Below are positions 53,915-62,771 of a stretch of DNA of 64,000 nt, in pieces (position 1 is the first letter of the stretch; every line of letters begins with the position of its first letter). The DNA comes from Tichowtungia aerotolerans (GTDB lineage: Bacteria; Verrucomicrobiota; Kiritimatiellia; Kiritimatiellales; Tichowtungiaceae), in the NCBI RefSeq assembly GCF_009905215.1, contig NZ_CP047593.1:2732900-2796899 (forward strand), read 5' to 3'. Made by a program: the position numbers and the translations under genes. The notes below the pieces were generated by a model. That model was not told where the DNA came from. It saw nothing but the letters and a program-made list of their open reading frames with translations, and did not search any database.

Positions 53915-56683
53915 TCAGTCATTTTTAATTCGGGAACAGATGGCATCTAGTTTTTCTTCCAGCTGATCCACTCCCAGCGGTTTGGCAAGAAGCTCATTCA
54001 TTCCGGCCAGAATGATTTTCTTGCGTTCGTCTTCCATAACTCCGGCGGTTAAGGCAATGACCCATGGTTTGGTCTCATTCTCAGTATATTTCCGGATGGC
54101 CTGGGTGGCTTCCAGACCGCTCATTTGCGGCATTTGCACATCCATTAATATCACGTCGTAGTCAGCATCTAAAACAGCGGCGACAGCTTCCTGTCCGTTT
54201 TCAACAAAGACCGTATTTTCGTATCCGAGTCGTTGAAGCATCATTTTTATAACCCGCTGATTAATGGGATTATCCTCTGCCACCAGGATGTGAAGCGGAT
54301 TGGTTTTCTTTGGGCGAATGTGCGTGCCGGTTAGAAGTGATTCTTCTTCTGTATCTGATCGTTTGTCGAGCAGCAGCAGCATTTGGCGGTGCAGCTTGTC
54401 TACCCGTATAGGTTTGGCCATGCGGGCCTGAATGGATGGATGAGCCGGTATGTTTTCATACGAGCTGCTGAGGATAATAATCGGCACTGGCGGGTAATCC
54501 GGCAGGTCGTAGATCGCTTTTGCCAGTGTTGTGCCATTCATGATCGGCATCTGATAGTCGAGCAGGATGATGTCGTATGGCGCGACCTGCTTGAGATGGG
54601 ACAGCACCTGTTCGGGATAAGCGAAGGTTTGAGGCTGTGCACCCCATTGCTCAATCTGGGCGCGGAGGATGCTCCGGTTGGTTTCGTTGTCATCGACAAT
54701 TAAGATGCGCTTTCCATGAAGGTTCTGCGCGTGGATTCGGGCCCTTGGTTTCTGATCGGCCTGAGCGATGGGTAGTTCGATGGTAAAGTGAAATGTGCTG
54801 CCCTGCTGTTCGGCGCTTTCTATCCATATTTTGCCGCCCATTAATTCGGTCAGTCGACGGCTGATGGCCAGTCCCAGCCCGGTTCCGCCATATTTGCGCG
54901 TGCTGGATGCATCTGCCTGGGTGAATGACCGAAACAGTTTTTTCTGGGCGTCCTTTGAAATTCCGATGCCGGTGTCGCGCACGGAGAACTGCAGTTGACA
55001 GAGATTTTTGTTTTCATTAATCGTCAGTGTGTGCACATGAAGATCAACTTCACCTTTTTCGGTAAACTTAATAGCGTTGCCAATTAGGTTTACAATAATC
55101 TGGCGCAGTCGGGTGGGATCTCCTGTCAGTCTTTGCGGTACATCCGGGTCCACACAGTACAGCAGTTCAAGATTTTTTCTGGCGGCAGGCTGCACAAATA
55201 AATCGAATGCATTTTCAATGCACTCTCGCAGAGAGAAGGAGACGGCTTCGAGTTCAATTTTTCCGGCCTCAATTTTTGAATAATCGAGGATGTCATTGAT
55301 GATGGTCATCAGGTTTTCCCCGCTGACCTGAATGGTGTGCACCAACTCTTCCTGCTGGTCTGAGAGCCCGGTTCCCAGCAGCAGACTGGATGCTCCGATG
55401 ACGCCGTTCATCGGCGTTCGGATTTCGTGGCTCATCATGGCCAGGAATGAGCTTTTGGCTTTATTAGCCTCTTCCGCTTCCTGCTGAGCAATAATCAGTT
55501 GCCGTTCATTGTTGACCTGTTTGGTTATGTCGCGGCTGATACCGACCAATCCGATAATGGTTCCGTCGTGGTCTTTCAGAGGACTTTTGATGGATTCCAT
55601 GTAGATGACTTTCCCGTCCGGGTCCATGTGCCGTTCCCGAACCCGGGTCGTTTCCCCGGTTTTGATCTGGTAGAGCTCGTTCTCATACAGCTGCTGACCG
55701 AGCGGGGCCGGATGAAGTTCCAGATCCGTTTTCCCGATCAGCTCCTCAATCGATTTCGCTCCACGGGCTTTGATCCATGCCTGGTTGCCGCCCAGGACTC
55801 GGGCCTGAGCATCTTTGTAGTACACATGATCCGGCAGACTTTCAAAAATGGCCTGAATCAGAGCCGCATTCTTTTCGGCTTCTGTCTTTGCGTCCAGAAT
55901 GGCTTTTTCATCATGTACCTGCCTGGTGATGTCCCGGGAAATTCCGGCCAGTCCGATGACTTCACCCGATGGATCACGCAGGGGATATTTTACAGATTCC
56001 AGGAAAAGGGTTTCTCCATTCTCGCCAACATGTTTTTCGCGTTCGCGAAGCAGCTTTCCTCGACTCATCAGGGCCTGTTCCTCTTCGTAGAGGTTGCGGC
56101 CGATTTCGCTCGGGTACAAATCAAGGTCGGTTTTCCCGATCATTTCGCGGGCGGAGCGGGCATGGTGCTTGCAGCAGGCGGGATTGACGTCAAGAATCCG
56201 GGACTGCCGGTCCATGTAATAAATCTGATCCGGCAGGTTCTCAAAGATGAACTCGAGCATTGCCGCTTTTTGCTTGGCCGCCTCTTCGGCCTTGTGTTCC
56301 GCGGTAATATCTTCCATGTAGCCGTGCCAGAGGGTGCTTCCGTCTCGCAGACGTTCCGGGATGGCGTGCGTATGGAACCAATGCAGCCGGTCCTGAGGAG
56401 ACCGGGTCTGAAAGGTGGCTTCGAATTCCTTCAGATGTTTTGCCGAGTGTTCGAGAGTCTCACGAATTGTCTGTCTGCAGTCGGGTTCAATCTTTTCCCA
56501 AGCGAAAGAGGCGTCTTTGGACAGCACCCTGGGTGAGGTGAAAAAGATCGCTTCGATAGCTCGGGTGGAGTAGGGAAAACAGCTTCGACCATCCGGCCAC
56601 TCGCGATACTGATAGATTGTGCCCGGCAGGCGGTCGACCAGCTTAAGGAGCTGCTTTTTACGCAGGAATTTCGTTTTGGTCAT
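53915..56683 (-). CDS. Hybrid sensor histidine kinase (PAS, HisKA, HATPase, two REC)
   Basis: A 922-residue cytoplasmic hybrid kinase without membrane segments. Three PAS domains come first (about 14-128, 140-262 and 270-390); the second and third are near repeats of each other (GKTDLDLYP, GLAGISRDIT; GKTDLELHP, GLVGISRDIT). HisKA has the phospho-acceptor H419 in SHEIRTPMNG. HATPase follows (NLIGNAIKFTEKG, DTGIGIS, YGGTGLGLAISRR). Two receiver domains end the protein, with phospho-acceptor regions ILLDYQMP and ILMDVQMP. The ligand and downstream partner are unknown; it has no output domain and no response regulator nearby. Confidence 0.93.
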   Translation of the reverse strand: MTKTKFLRKKQLLKLVDRLPGTIYQYREWPDGRSCFPYSTRAIEAIFFTSPRVLSKDASFAWEKIEPDCRQTIRETLEHSAKHLKEFEATFQTRSPQDRLHWFHTHAIPERLRDGSTLWHGYMEDITAEHKAEEAAKQKAAMLEFIFENLPDQIYYMDRQSRILDVNPACCKHHARSAREMIGKTDLDLYPSEIGRNLYEEEQALMSRGKLLREREKHVGENGETLFLESVKYPLRDPSGEVIGLAGISRDITRQVHDEKAILDAKTEAEKNAALIQAIFESLPDHVYYKDAQARVLGGNQAWIKARGAKSIEELIGKTDLELHPAPLGQQLYENELYQIKTGETTRVRERHMDPDGKVIYMESIKSPLKDHDGTIIGLVGISRDITKQVNNERQLIIAQQEAEEANKAKSSFLAMMSHEIRTPMNGVIGASSLLLGTGLSDQQEELVHTIQVSGENLMTIINDILDYSKIEAGKIELEAVSFSLRECIENAFDLFVQPAARKNLELLYCVDPDVPQRLTGDPTRLRQIIVNLIGNAIKFTEKGEVDLHVHTLTINENKNLCQLQFSVRDTGIGISKDAQKKLFRSFTQADASSTRKYGGTGLGLAISRRLTELMGGKIWIESAEQQGSTFHFTIELPIAQADQKPRARIHAQNLHGKRILIVDDNETNRSILRAQIEQWGAQPQTFAYPEQVLSHLKQVAPYDIILLDYQMPIMNGTTLAKAIYDLPDYPPVPIIILSSSYENIPAHPSIQARMAKPIRVDKLHRQMLLLLDKRSDTEEESLLTGTHIRPKKTNPLHILVAEDNPINQRVIKMMLQRLGYENTVFVENGQEAVAAVLDADYDVILMDVQMPQMSGLEATQAIRKYTENETKPWVIALTAGVMEDERKKIILAGMNELLAKPLGVDQLEEKLDAICSRIKND

Positions 56684-56740
56684 CCATTGATGGTAGCTGG
56701 GGAACCCGTAATCGACAATCCCGTATTTTAAGAAAGCATA

Positions 56741-57523
56741 TTAACTGTTTGGGGGAATATCCCCAACTCCATCAAGAATATAATCGGGTCCATACGCGTA
56801 TTGTTCGATGCTTTCACGCGTTGTAACACCGCTGAGAACGAGCACGGTTGTGATCTCCGCTTCGATGCCGGCGATCATATCCGTGTCCATCCGGTCTCCC
56901 ACAATAGCGGTTTCTTCGCGGCGGCATTTCAGCTTTTTGAGTGCGCTGCGCATCATGAGCGGGTTCGGTTTCCCAACGTAATATGCTTTGCTGCCTGTTG
57001 CCAGCTCAATCGGCGCCAGCAGTGCACCGGTTGCCGGAATAATCAATCCTCCATCGGTCGGGCCGGTCAGGTCGGGGTTGGTTCCAATCAGCTTTGCGCC
57101 TTCATTGACCAGTTTGGTGGCATGGCAGATGCGCGCATAATCGTAATTGGCGCTTTCGCTGACCACGACATAATCAGGATTGGAATCATTGATGGAAAGT
57201 CCTTCATCATACAGTGCGTTGATGATGCCGGCGTCGCCGATCACGTAGGCGCTGCCTCCGGGTTTCTGGCTGGCCAGAAAGGATGCCGTTGCCCGGGCGC
57301 TGGTGTAAAAATGATCTTCGCTGACATCCAGGCCCATGCGGCCCAGTTTCTGGCTCAGTTCTCTCAGCGTGCGCGCGCTGCTGTTGGTCAGGAACAGAAA
57401 TTTCTTTTGTTCATTCTGAAGCCACTCGACAAATTCCATGACGCCCGGCAGCAGTTTGTTGCCGTGATAAATCACTCCATCCATATCGCAGATGAACGCC
57501 TTTTTGGTGCGAAGATTTTCCAT
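56741..57523 (-). CDS. HAD-IIA phosphatase (NagD-like)
   Basis: A 260-residue HAD-superfamily phosphatase with the C2A cap of the NagD/4-nitrophenylphosphatase group. Motif I is FICDMDGVIYHG, motif II is LFLTNSSARTLREL, the conserved lysine is in YYVGKPNPLMM, and motif IV is AIVGDRMDTDMIAG. Members remove phosphate from nucleotides or sugar phosphates. It lies downstream of nrdAB on the same strand, separated by a terminator, so it is probably a separate unit. Confidence 0.9.
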   Translation of the reverse strand: MENLRTKKAFICDMDGVIYHGNKLLPGVMEFVEWLQNEQKKFLFLTNSSARTLRELSQKLGRMGLDVSEDHFYTSARATASFLASQKPGGSAYVIGDAGIINALYDEGLSINDSNPDYVVVSESANYDYARICHATKLVNEGAKLIGTNPDLTGPTDGGLIIPATGALLAPIELATGSKAYYVGKPNPLMMRSALKKLKCRREETAIVGDRMDTDMIAGIEAEITTVLVLSGVTTRESIEQYAYGPDYILDGVGDIPPNS

Positions 57524-57612
57524 AGGACCTTTCTATTCAAAGATTTCCGGGCAGTGTAGCAGTTCCATGGTCCAAAGGAAGAACGATGTCTGCATAGTTC
57601 TGTGCCGTACTT

Positions 57613-57655
57613 GTTAGAAAACAATGCCCGACATCCTGGAGAAGGATGCCGGGCA
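57613..57655 (-). terminator. Terminator downstream of nrdAB
   Basis: On the minus strand TGCCCGGCATCC pairs with GGATGTCGGGCA (57625-57636 with 57644-57655), a 12-bp stem with one G-U pair and a 7-base loop, followed by TTGTTTTC. It lies 33 bases after the nrdB stop. Confidence 0.8.
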
Positions 57656-57687
57656 CAATCGGTCGACACTCTGATCGTTGGAGATCT

Positions 57688-58647
57688 TTACTTAAAGATA
57701 TCCTGCCAGTTGCCGGTGGTTGATGCCTTTGCGTACTCGGTTGAGCGGTTCTCAAAAAAGTTTGTGTGTTCAACTCCATTGAGCATGTAGTCGAGCCACG
57801 GAAGCGGGTTTTCCGATTCAGTGTAGACGCCTTTCAGTCCGATGCCTGCGAGGCGCTGGTTGGCAATGTAGCGGATATAGGCTTTCACTTCGTCCGCAGT
57901 AAGACCTTCCACGTCGCCCAGCTCAAATGCGATATCGATGAACTGATCCTCAAGCTCTACGGAACGCTCGGCCGCGCAGTAGATTTCATATTTCAGCTTG
58001 TCGGTCCAGAGTTCCGGATGCTCTTTGATGAACGTTTTAAACAGCAGGGACATCGATTCGACATGCAGACTTTCGTCACGAATGCTCCACGTCACAATCT
58101 GTCCCATCCCTTTCATTTTGTTGAAGCGCGGAAAATTCATCAGAATTGCAAAGCTGCTGAACAGCTGAATGCCTTCTGTGAATGCACTGTAGACGGCCAT
58201 GGTTTTGGCCATGTCGAACGGGGTGTCCATGTTGAAGTTCAGCAGATATTCGTGTTTCTCCGCCATCTCTGCGATTTCCAGGAAAGCGGTGTATTCATCG
58301 TCGCCAAGTCCCAGCGTTTCGAGCAGCAGGGAATAGGCATCCTGATGAACCGCTTCCATTGCCGCAAACGCACTGAGCATCATGCGGATTTCCGGCACCT
58401 TAAACGTCGGCAGGAAGAGGGTTCCGTATCCCCCGGCCACATCGACATCCGCCTGCGTGAAGAATTTGAAAATATTCAGCAGCAGGTTTTTGTCTTTTTC
58501 CGGCACCTTTTCATTAAAGTCCTTCAGGTCGTCAGCCAGATTCACTTCATCCGGAATCCAGTGCATCTGCTGCTGCATCTTGTAGGCTTCAAAAGCCCAG
58601 TCGTATTCAAACGGTTTGTAGTAGGTTCTTTCTTCTAAAAGGGGCAT
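57688..58647 (-). CDS. nrdB: Class Ia ribonucleotide reductase, beta (radical) subunit
   Basis: A 319-residue di-iron subunit that makes the tyrosyl radical for NrdA. Metal ligands and the radical tyrosine are in AAMEAVHQDAYSLLLE (Glu, His, Tyr with the spacing of class Ia enzymes), with further ligands in RDESLHVES. No ATP-cone is present at the N-terminus. The ATG at 58647 has GGAG seven bases before it. It lies downstream of nrdA with a gap of about 50 bases. Confidence 0.94.
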   Translation of the reverse strand: MPLLEERTYYKPFEYDWAFEAYKMQQQMHWIPDEVNLADDLKDFNEKVPEKDKNLLLNIFKFFTQADVDVAGGYGTLFLPTFKVPEIRMMLSAFAAMEAVHQDAYSLLLETLGLGDDEYTAFLEIAEMAEKHEYLLNFNMDTPFDMAKTMAVYSAFTEGIQLFSSFAILMNFPRFNKMKGMGQIVTWSIRDESLHVESMSLLFKTFIKEHPELWTDKLKYEIYCAAERSVELEDQFIDIAFELGDVEGLTADEVKAYIRYIANQRLAGIGLKGVYTESENPLPWLDYMLNGVEHTNFFENRSTEYAKASTTGNWQDIFK

Positions 58648-58695
58648 GACAATCTCCAATACTGATCTCTTATAGCTTATAATTGATAACTGTTC

Positions 58696-60471
58696 CTATC
58701 CTTCACACGCAAGGCATCCGCCTTCTTCCGTGTAATCGGGAATCAGTTCTCGTTCTCTTTTCTGCGACACGACATCGGCGCGTTTGATTGCTTCGCTTCG
58801 GACATAATAGAGGCTCTTCAGTCCTTTCTTCCAGGCCAGCATGTGAGCATTGTGCAGTTCCTGCTTGCTGACCATCGCCGGGAAAAACAGATTTACGCTT
58901 TGTGACTGACAGACGAATTGCTGCCGGTCGGCGGCAAACTCAATGACCCAGAGCTGGTCAATCTCAATGGCGGTTTTGAAAATATCGCGTTCCCAGTCAC
59001 TGAGAAAATCGAGGTGCTGCACGCTACCTCCCTGAGTGATGATGGAGGTCCAGACGGAGTCGGTGTTTTTGCCGTAGCGCTCCAGCACTTCTTCCAGATA
59101 TTTATTTTTAGCCAGCGAGGATCCGCTTTTCGTTTTCTGTGTGTAGGCATTGGCGCGGAAGGGCTCGATTGACGGACTTGTATTGCCGCAGATAATTGAA
59201 CTGCTGGCGTTGGGTGCGATTGAGAGCAGGTGGGCGTTGCGCACGCCGTATCCTTCGGCATCCGGGCATTCGCCGTGTTCTTCGGCCAGTTGGCGGGTTG
59301 CGGCGGAAGCCTGAGTTTTGATGTTTTCAAAAATCTGCAGATTCTGGCCTTTGGCGATCGCGCTTTCGAACGGAATGCTATGGGCCTGCAGGTAGGCATG
59401 GAAGCCCATTGCGCCGAGTCCGATGCTGCGTTCACGCTGTGCGCTGAAGCGGGCGCGGCTGATCTCGTCCGAGGCATGGTCGATAAAGTGCTGGATCACA
59501 TTGTCGAGAAAACGGATCAGGTCCGGAATAAACTGAGGATTATCTTTCCATTCATCGTATGTTTCCAGATTCACAGAACTCAGGCAGCAGACTGCCGTGC
59601 GTTCTTCATTGGTCGGCAGGGTGATTTCGCTGCAAAGGTTGGATTGATGCACCTTCAGCCCCAGCTTTTTCTGGAACTCGGGCAGGGCATCATTGGTCGC
59701 TTTATCGAACAGAATGTAAGGCTCACCGGTTTCGATGCGGTTCTGGATCAGCTTCACCCAGATGGTTTTTGCAGAAACCGTTTTTTTAACCTGTTTGGTG
59801 TGTGGATCAACCAGCTCAAAACTGTCGTCGAAGCCGGGTACTTTGGTGGCCTGCTCAATCAGGTTCATGAATTCTTCGGTCAGTACGACGCCGTGATGGA
59901 TATTAATGGATTTGCGGTTCACATCGCCGCCCGTCGGTTTGCGTACATCCAGGAATTCCTCAATTTCCGGGTGGTTGACCGGCAGATAGGCCGCATAAGA
60001 ACCGCGCCGGGTGATTCCCTGGCTGAATGCCAGCATCTCTGCATCCACAACTTTCAGGAAGGGGATCACGCCGGTCGATTCAGATCCGTGCGACGTTTTC
60101 GTCCCGTTGGCGCGCACATCACCCCAGTATCCTCCGACGCCGCCTCCGAACGAAGAGAGCCATGCTGTTTCTGTGTAATGCGAGGTGATTCCCGCCCGGC
60201 TGTCCGGCACATAGTTCAGAAAGCAGGAGATCGGCAGACCGCGATCCGTACCGCCGTTGGTCAGGATCGGGGTGGCAAACATAAACCAGAGCATACTGGC
60301 GTAGTCATAAATGCGTTGTGCCATCGCTTCATCGTCTGAGAAAGCTGCCGCCGCGCGAGCAAATGCATCCTGAGGGCTTTTCTCGGTCGGGAGTAAATAG
60401 CGGTCTTTAAGAGTTTTTCGACCGAATTCGCTCAGCAGCTCATCGCGGGAATAGTCAATTTTTACCTTCAT
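58696..60471 (-). CDS. nrdA: Class Ia ribonucleotide reductase, alpha (catalytic) subunit
   Basis: A 591-residue catalytic subunit that reduces ribonucleoside diphosphates. Catalytic segments are visible: PISCFLNYV, the active-site NLCSEITLPTNEERTAVCCLSSVNLE, and the redox-active C-terminal CLACEG. It is shorter than E. coli NrdA because the N-terminal ATP-cone is missing, so overall dATP feedback through that domain is not expected. The frame continues 17 codons upstream, but MKVKIDYSRDEL at ATG 60471 is the natural start. Two NrdR-like boxes lie about 90-140 bases upstream. Confidence 0.94.
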   Translation of the reverse strand: MKVKIDYSRDELLSEFGRKTLKDRYLLPTEKSPQDAFARAAAAFSDDEAMAQRIYDYASMLWFMFATPILTNGGTDRGLPISCFLNYVPDSRAGITSHYTETAWLSSFGGGVGGYWGDVRANGTKTSHGSESTGVIPFLKVVDAEMLAFSQGITRRGSYAAYLPVNHPEIEEFLDVRKPTGGDVNRKSINIHHGVVLTEEFMNLIEQATKVPGFDDSFELVDPHTKQVKKTVSAKTIWVKLIQNRIETGEPYILFDKATNDALPEFQKKLGLKVHQSNLCSEITLPTNEERTAVCCLSSVNLETYDEWKDNPQFIPDLIRFLDNVIQHFIDHASDEISRARFSAQRERSIGLGAMGFHAYLQAHSIPFESAIAKGQNLQIFENIKTQASAATRQLAEEHGECPDAEGYGVRNAHLLSIAPNASSSIICGNTSPSIEPFRANAYTQKTKSGSSLAKNKYLEEVLERYGKNTDSVWTSIITQGGSVQHLDFLSDWERDIFKTAIEIDQLWVIEFAADRQQFVCQSQSVNLFFPAMVSKQELHNAHMLAWKKGLKSLYYVRSEAIKRADVVSQKRERELIPDYTEEGGCLACEG

Positions 60472-60562
60472 CTGTCTCTCGTTCTTCTGTTTATTTGTTA
60501 CTAATTTAATCAACTTGGTCATATTTATGGGTGTAGACAGCGGTTTTGTGCAAGCAGAAAAA

Positions 60563-60609
60563 GCACAATATGTTGTGGTTCGACTGGGCGTCTGTTCAAT
60601 ATGTGCGGC
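60563..60609. promoter_or_regulatory. Putative NrdR box pair upstream of nrdAB
   Basis: Box 1 (60563-60578) contains the inverted repeat CACAATATGTTGTG, close to the NrdR consensus. Box 2 (60594-60609) shares its CAATATGT core but only the left half is good. The two cores are exactly 31 bases apart, the spacing known for NrdR tandem boxes. They lie between nrdA and the divergent macro-domain operon. Confidence 0.6.
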
Positions 60610-60685
60610 TTGTGGGTGCTTGGTTAATGATGCTGTAAATCTGTTGATTTGCTCTTGTTAGCCTCTCTGGTGTATTTTTCCACGC

Positions 60686-61189
60686 ATGAAAGCAATTCAG
60701 GAGGACATCACAACCCTGAACGTCGACGCGATTGTCAATGCGGCCAATCGGACGCTGCTGGGGGGCGGCGGAGTGGATGGAGCCATTCACCGCGCCGCCG
60801 GTCCGAATCTGCAGGCCGAGTGTGCAACGCTGGGTGGGTGTAAAACCGGAGACGCTAAAATCACCAAAGGTTATAAGCTCCCAGCTCAATACGTCATTCA
60901 TACCGTCGGACCGGTCTGGAATGGCGGCGGAAAAGGCGAAGCGGAACGGTTGGCCAGCTGCTATCGCCGCTCCCTTGAAGTGGCTGCCGGTTATAAGCTG
61001 AACTCGATCGCTTTTCCCGGCATCAGCACCGGAATCTACGGATATCCGGCTCGGGAAGCCGCTCGTGTCGCCGTTGAAACGGTTCTGGAAACCATCCAGC
61101 GGCTCCATTTGAATATTGAAGTGACATTCTGCTGCTTTTCCAAAGGAGATCTCGCAGTCTATCAGGCAATGCTCGCAGAAACCCGATAA
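60686..61189 (+). CDS. Macro-domain protein (O-acetyl-ADP-ribose deacetylase, YmdB-like)
   Basis: A 167-residue MacroD-type ADP-ribose hydrolase. The ligand-binding loops are [23 protein letters not shown] near the N-terminus and [12 protein letters not shown] in the middle, complete for catalytically active members. These enzymes remove mono-ADP-ribose from proteins or deacetylate O-acetyl-ADP-ribose. It is the first gene of a five-gene operon with a DNA glycosylase and TatD, which suggests stress or DNA-damage functions. It is divergent from nrdA across the NrdR-like boxes. Confidence 0.93.
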   Translation: MKAIQEDITTLNVDAIVNAANRTLLGGGGVDGAIHRAAGPNLQAECATLGGCKTGDAKITKGYKLPAQYVIHTVGPVWNGGGKGEAERLASCYRRSLEVAAGYKLNSIAFPGISTGIYGYPAREAARVAVETVLETIQRLHLNIEVTFCCFSKGDLAVYQAMLAETR

Positions 61190-61201
61190 CAGGAACCGAC
61201 G

Positions 61202-61786
61202 ATGAGTGCTCCGAAAAACAGATGCCCTTGGTGCCAGGGAGATCCGTTGTACGTGGACTATCACGATAAAGAGTGGGGCGTGCCGCTGCACGACGACCGC
61301 CGCCTGTTTGAAATGCTGATCCTTGAGGGCGCTCAGGCCGGGCTCAGCTGGCTGACCATCCTTCGCAAACGGGAAAACTATCGCCAGGCGTTTGACCACT
61401 TCGATTGCGAAAAAGTGGCTCGCTATACAGATCATGATATCCAGCGACTGCTCGCCGACGCAGGAATTGTTCGCAATCGCCTGAAAATTGCCGCCGCCAT
61501 AAAAAACGCGCAGGCTGTTCTGGAACTCAAAGACGAATTTGGGTCGCTGGATACGTTTTTCTGGAGATATGTCGACGGGCAGCCTCTTCTGAATCGCTGG
61601 AAAAACCTTTCCGAGATTCCGGCCAGAACAGACCTTTCCGATATCATCAGCAAAGACCTGAATCTCCGCGGTTTCAAATTCGTTGGCTCCACCATTTGCT
61701 ACGCCTTTATGCAGTCCATTGGCATGGTCAATGACCATCTAATGAACTGTTTTCGGTACCATGAACTGAAAGGAGAAACCTCATGA
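61202..61786 (+). CDS. tag: DNA-3-methyladenine glycosylase I
   Basis: A 194-residue base-excision repair glycosylase that removes 3-methyladenine. The N-terminal RCPWC and HDKEWGVPLHDDRRLFEMLILEGAQAGLSW are classical Tag motifs, including the zinc cysteine and histidine; the C-terminal MVNDHLMNCFRYHE supplies the other zinc ligands. It starts 12 bases after the macro-domain gene, and its stop overlaps the next start by four bases. Confidence 0.95.
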   Translation: MSAPKNRCPWCQGDPLYVDYHDKEWGVPLHDDRRLFEMLILEGAQAGLSWLTILRKRENYRQAFDHFDCEKVARYTDHDIQRLLADAGIVRNRLKIAAAIKNAQAVLELKDEFGSLDTFFWRYVDGQPLLNRWKNLSEIPARTDLSDIISKDLNLRGFKFVGSTICYAFMQSIGMVNDHLMNCFRYHELKGETS

Positions 61787-62517
61787 ACACACGCATGATT
61801 CTGGCGCTCATATTGAGCGCACTTACAGCCTCCGCCGTATCTGCCGAATCCGTTACCTATCAGGCAGGAGAAACCATCTGTGAAGGCTGGTACATTTCTC
61901 CGTCGCCCAATGCGCCTCTGGTGCTGCTGGTACACGACTGGGACGGCCTGACCGACTACGAAAAGCAGCGAGCCTCAATGCTCTCAGATCTCGGCTACGC
62001 AGTCTTCTGTGCCGATTTATTCGGAGCCGGTGTGCGGCCAACCGAACTCGACGCAAAACAAAAATGCACCGGTGAACTGTATGCCGATCGCGCAAAAATG
62101 CGCCTCCTGATGTCCGGTGCCTTGAACGCCGCCAAAGAACAGGGCGGCAACATCGGCAACGCCGTCACCATGGGCTACTGCTTCGGAGGAACCGCCGTAC
62201 TCGAATTCGCCCGTTCCGGTGCAGACCTCAAAGGCTTCGTCACCTTTCACGGCGGACTCCAGACGCCGGAAGATCAGGACTATTCAAAAACAAAAGGACA
62301 GGTTGTGGTCTTTCATGGTACTGCTGATACCAGCATCCCCATGGACGACTTCGTCAACCTCGCCCGCGAGCTTGAACGCGCCGGAGTCCCGCACGAACTC
62401 ACCACCTACGGCGGTGCACCGCACGCCTTCACCGTCTTCGGCTCCGACCGTTACCGCAAAGACGCCGACGAAAAATCTTGGCGGCGGTTCACTCAGTTCC
62501 TAAAAATGACTTTATGA
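61783..62517 (+). CDS. Exported dienelactone hydrolase family protein
   Basis: A 244-residue alpha/beta hydrolase with a signal peptide (MNTRMILALILSALTASAVSA). The nucleophile cysteine is in GYCFGGTA, the aspartate and histidine of the triad are probably in HGTADTSIP and GAPHAFTVFG. Dienelactone hydrolases open lactones, but many family members have other ester substrates. It overlaps tag at its start and the next small gene at its stop, both by ATGA. Confidence 0.88.
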   Translation: MNTRMILALILSALTASAVSAESVTYQAGETICEGWYISPSPNAPLVLLVHDWDGLTDYEKQRASMLSDLGYAVFCADLFGAGVRPTELDAKQKCTGELYADRAKMRLLMSGALNAAKEQGGNIGNAVTMGYCFGGTAVLEFARSGADLKGFVTFHGGLQTPEDQDYSKTKGQVVVFHGTADTSIPMDDFVNLARELERAGVPHELTTYGGAPHAFTVFGSDRYRKDADEKSWRRFTQFLKMTL

Positions 62518-62771
62518 CTTCTTCGTACTTATACGTCTCGGGAATCTGTTTCCTGTTAGGGTTTGCTGCCTCAATTTATCCAAGAACATGTTTGGACCGT
62601 TTCAAGAAAGCACTTCGACAGAACGGGGAAGACCCAAATCAAAAACTAGGGATTAGTAAAATGAAAGAGCTGGATCCGGCCCTTTACAGAAAATATCTGT
62701 TTGGCGTGTTTGTTTGGATTCCTTTCGCCGTAGGCTTCGTTGTCTTCACATTGCTGGCGTTGAGAAAATGA
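62514..62771 (+). CDS. Small two-helix membrane protein, hypothetical
   Basis: An 85-residue protein with two hydrophobic segments (YLYVSGICFLLGFAASIY and FGVFVWIPFAVGFVVFTLLAL) and a polar stretch between (RFKKALRQNGEDPNQKLG). The start overlaps the hydrolase stop and the end overlaps the tatD start, each as ATGA, so it is translationally coupled on both sides and very probably real. No family is recognised. Confidence 0.7.
   Translation: MTSSYLYVSGICFLLGFAASIYPRTCLDRFKKALRQNGEDPNQKLGISKMKELDPALYRKYLFGVFVWIPFAVGFVVFTLLALRK

Noticed and set aside
60596-61738. Minus-strand open frame of 380 codons opposite the macro-domain and tag genes
   Set aside because: Both genes on the + strand are clear family members; the mirror frame has no recognisable motif and covers the NrdR-like boxes.
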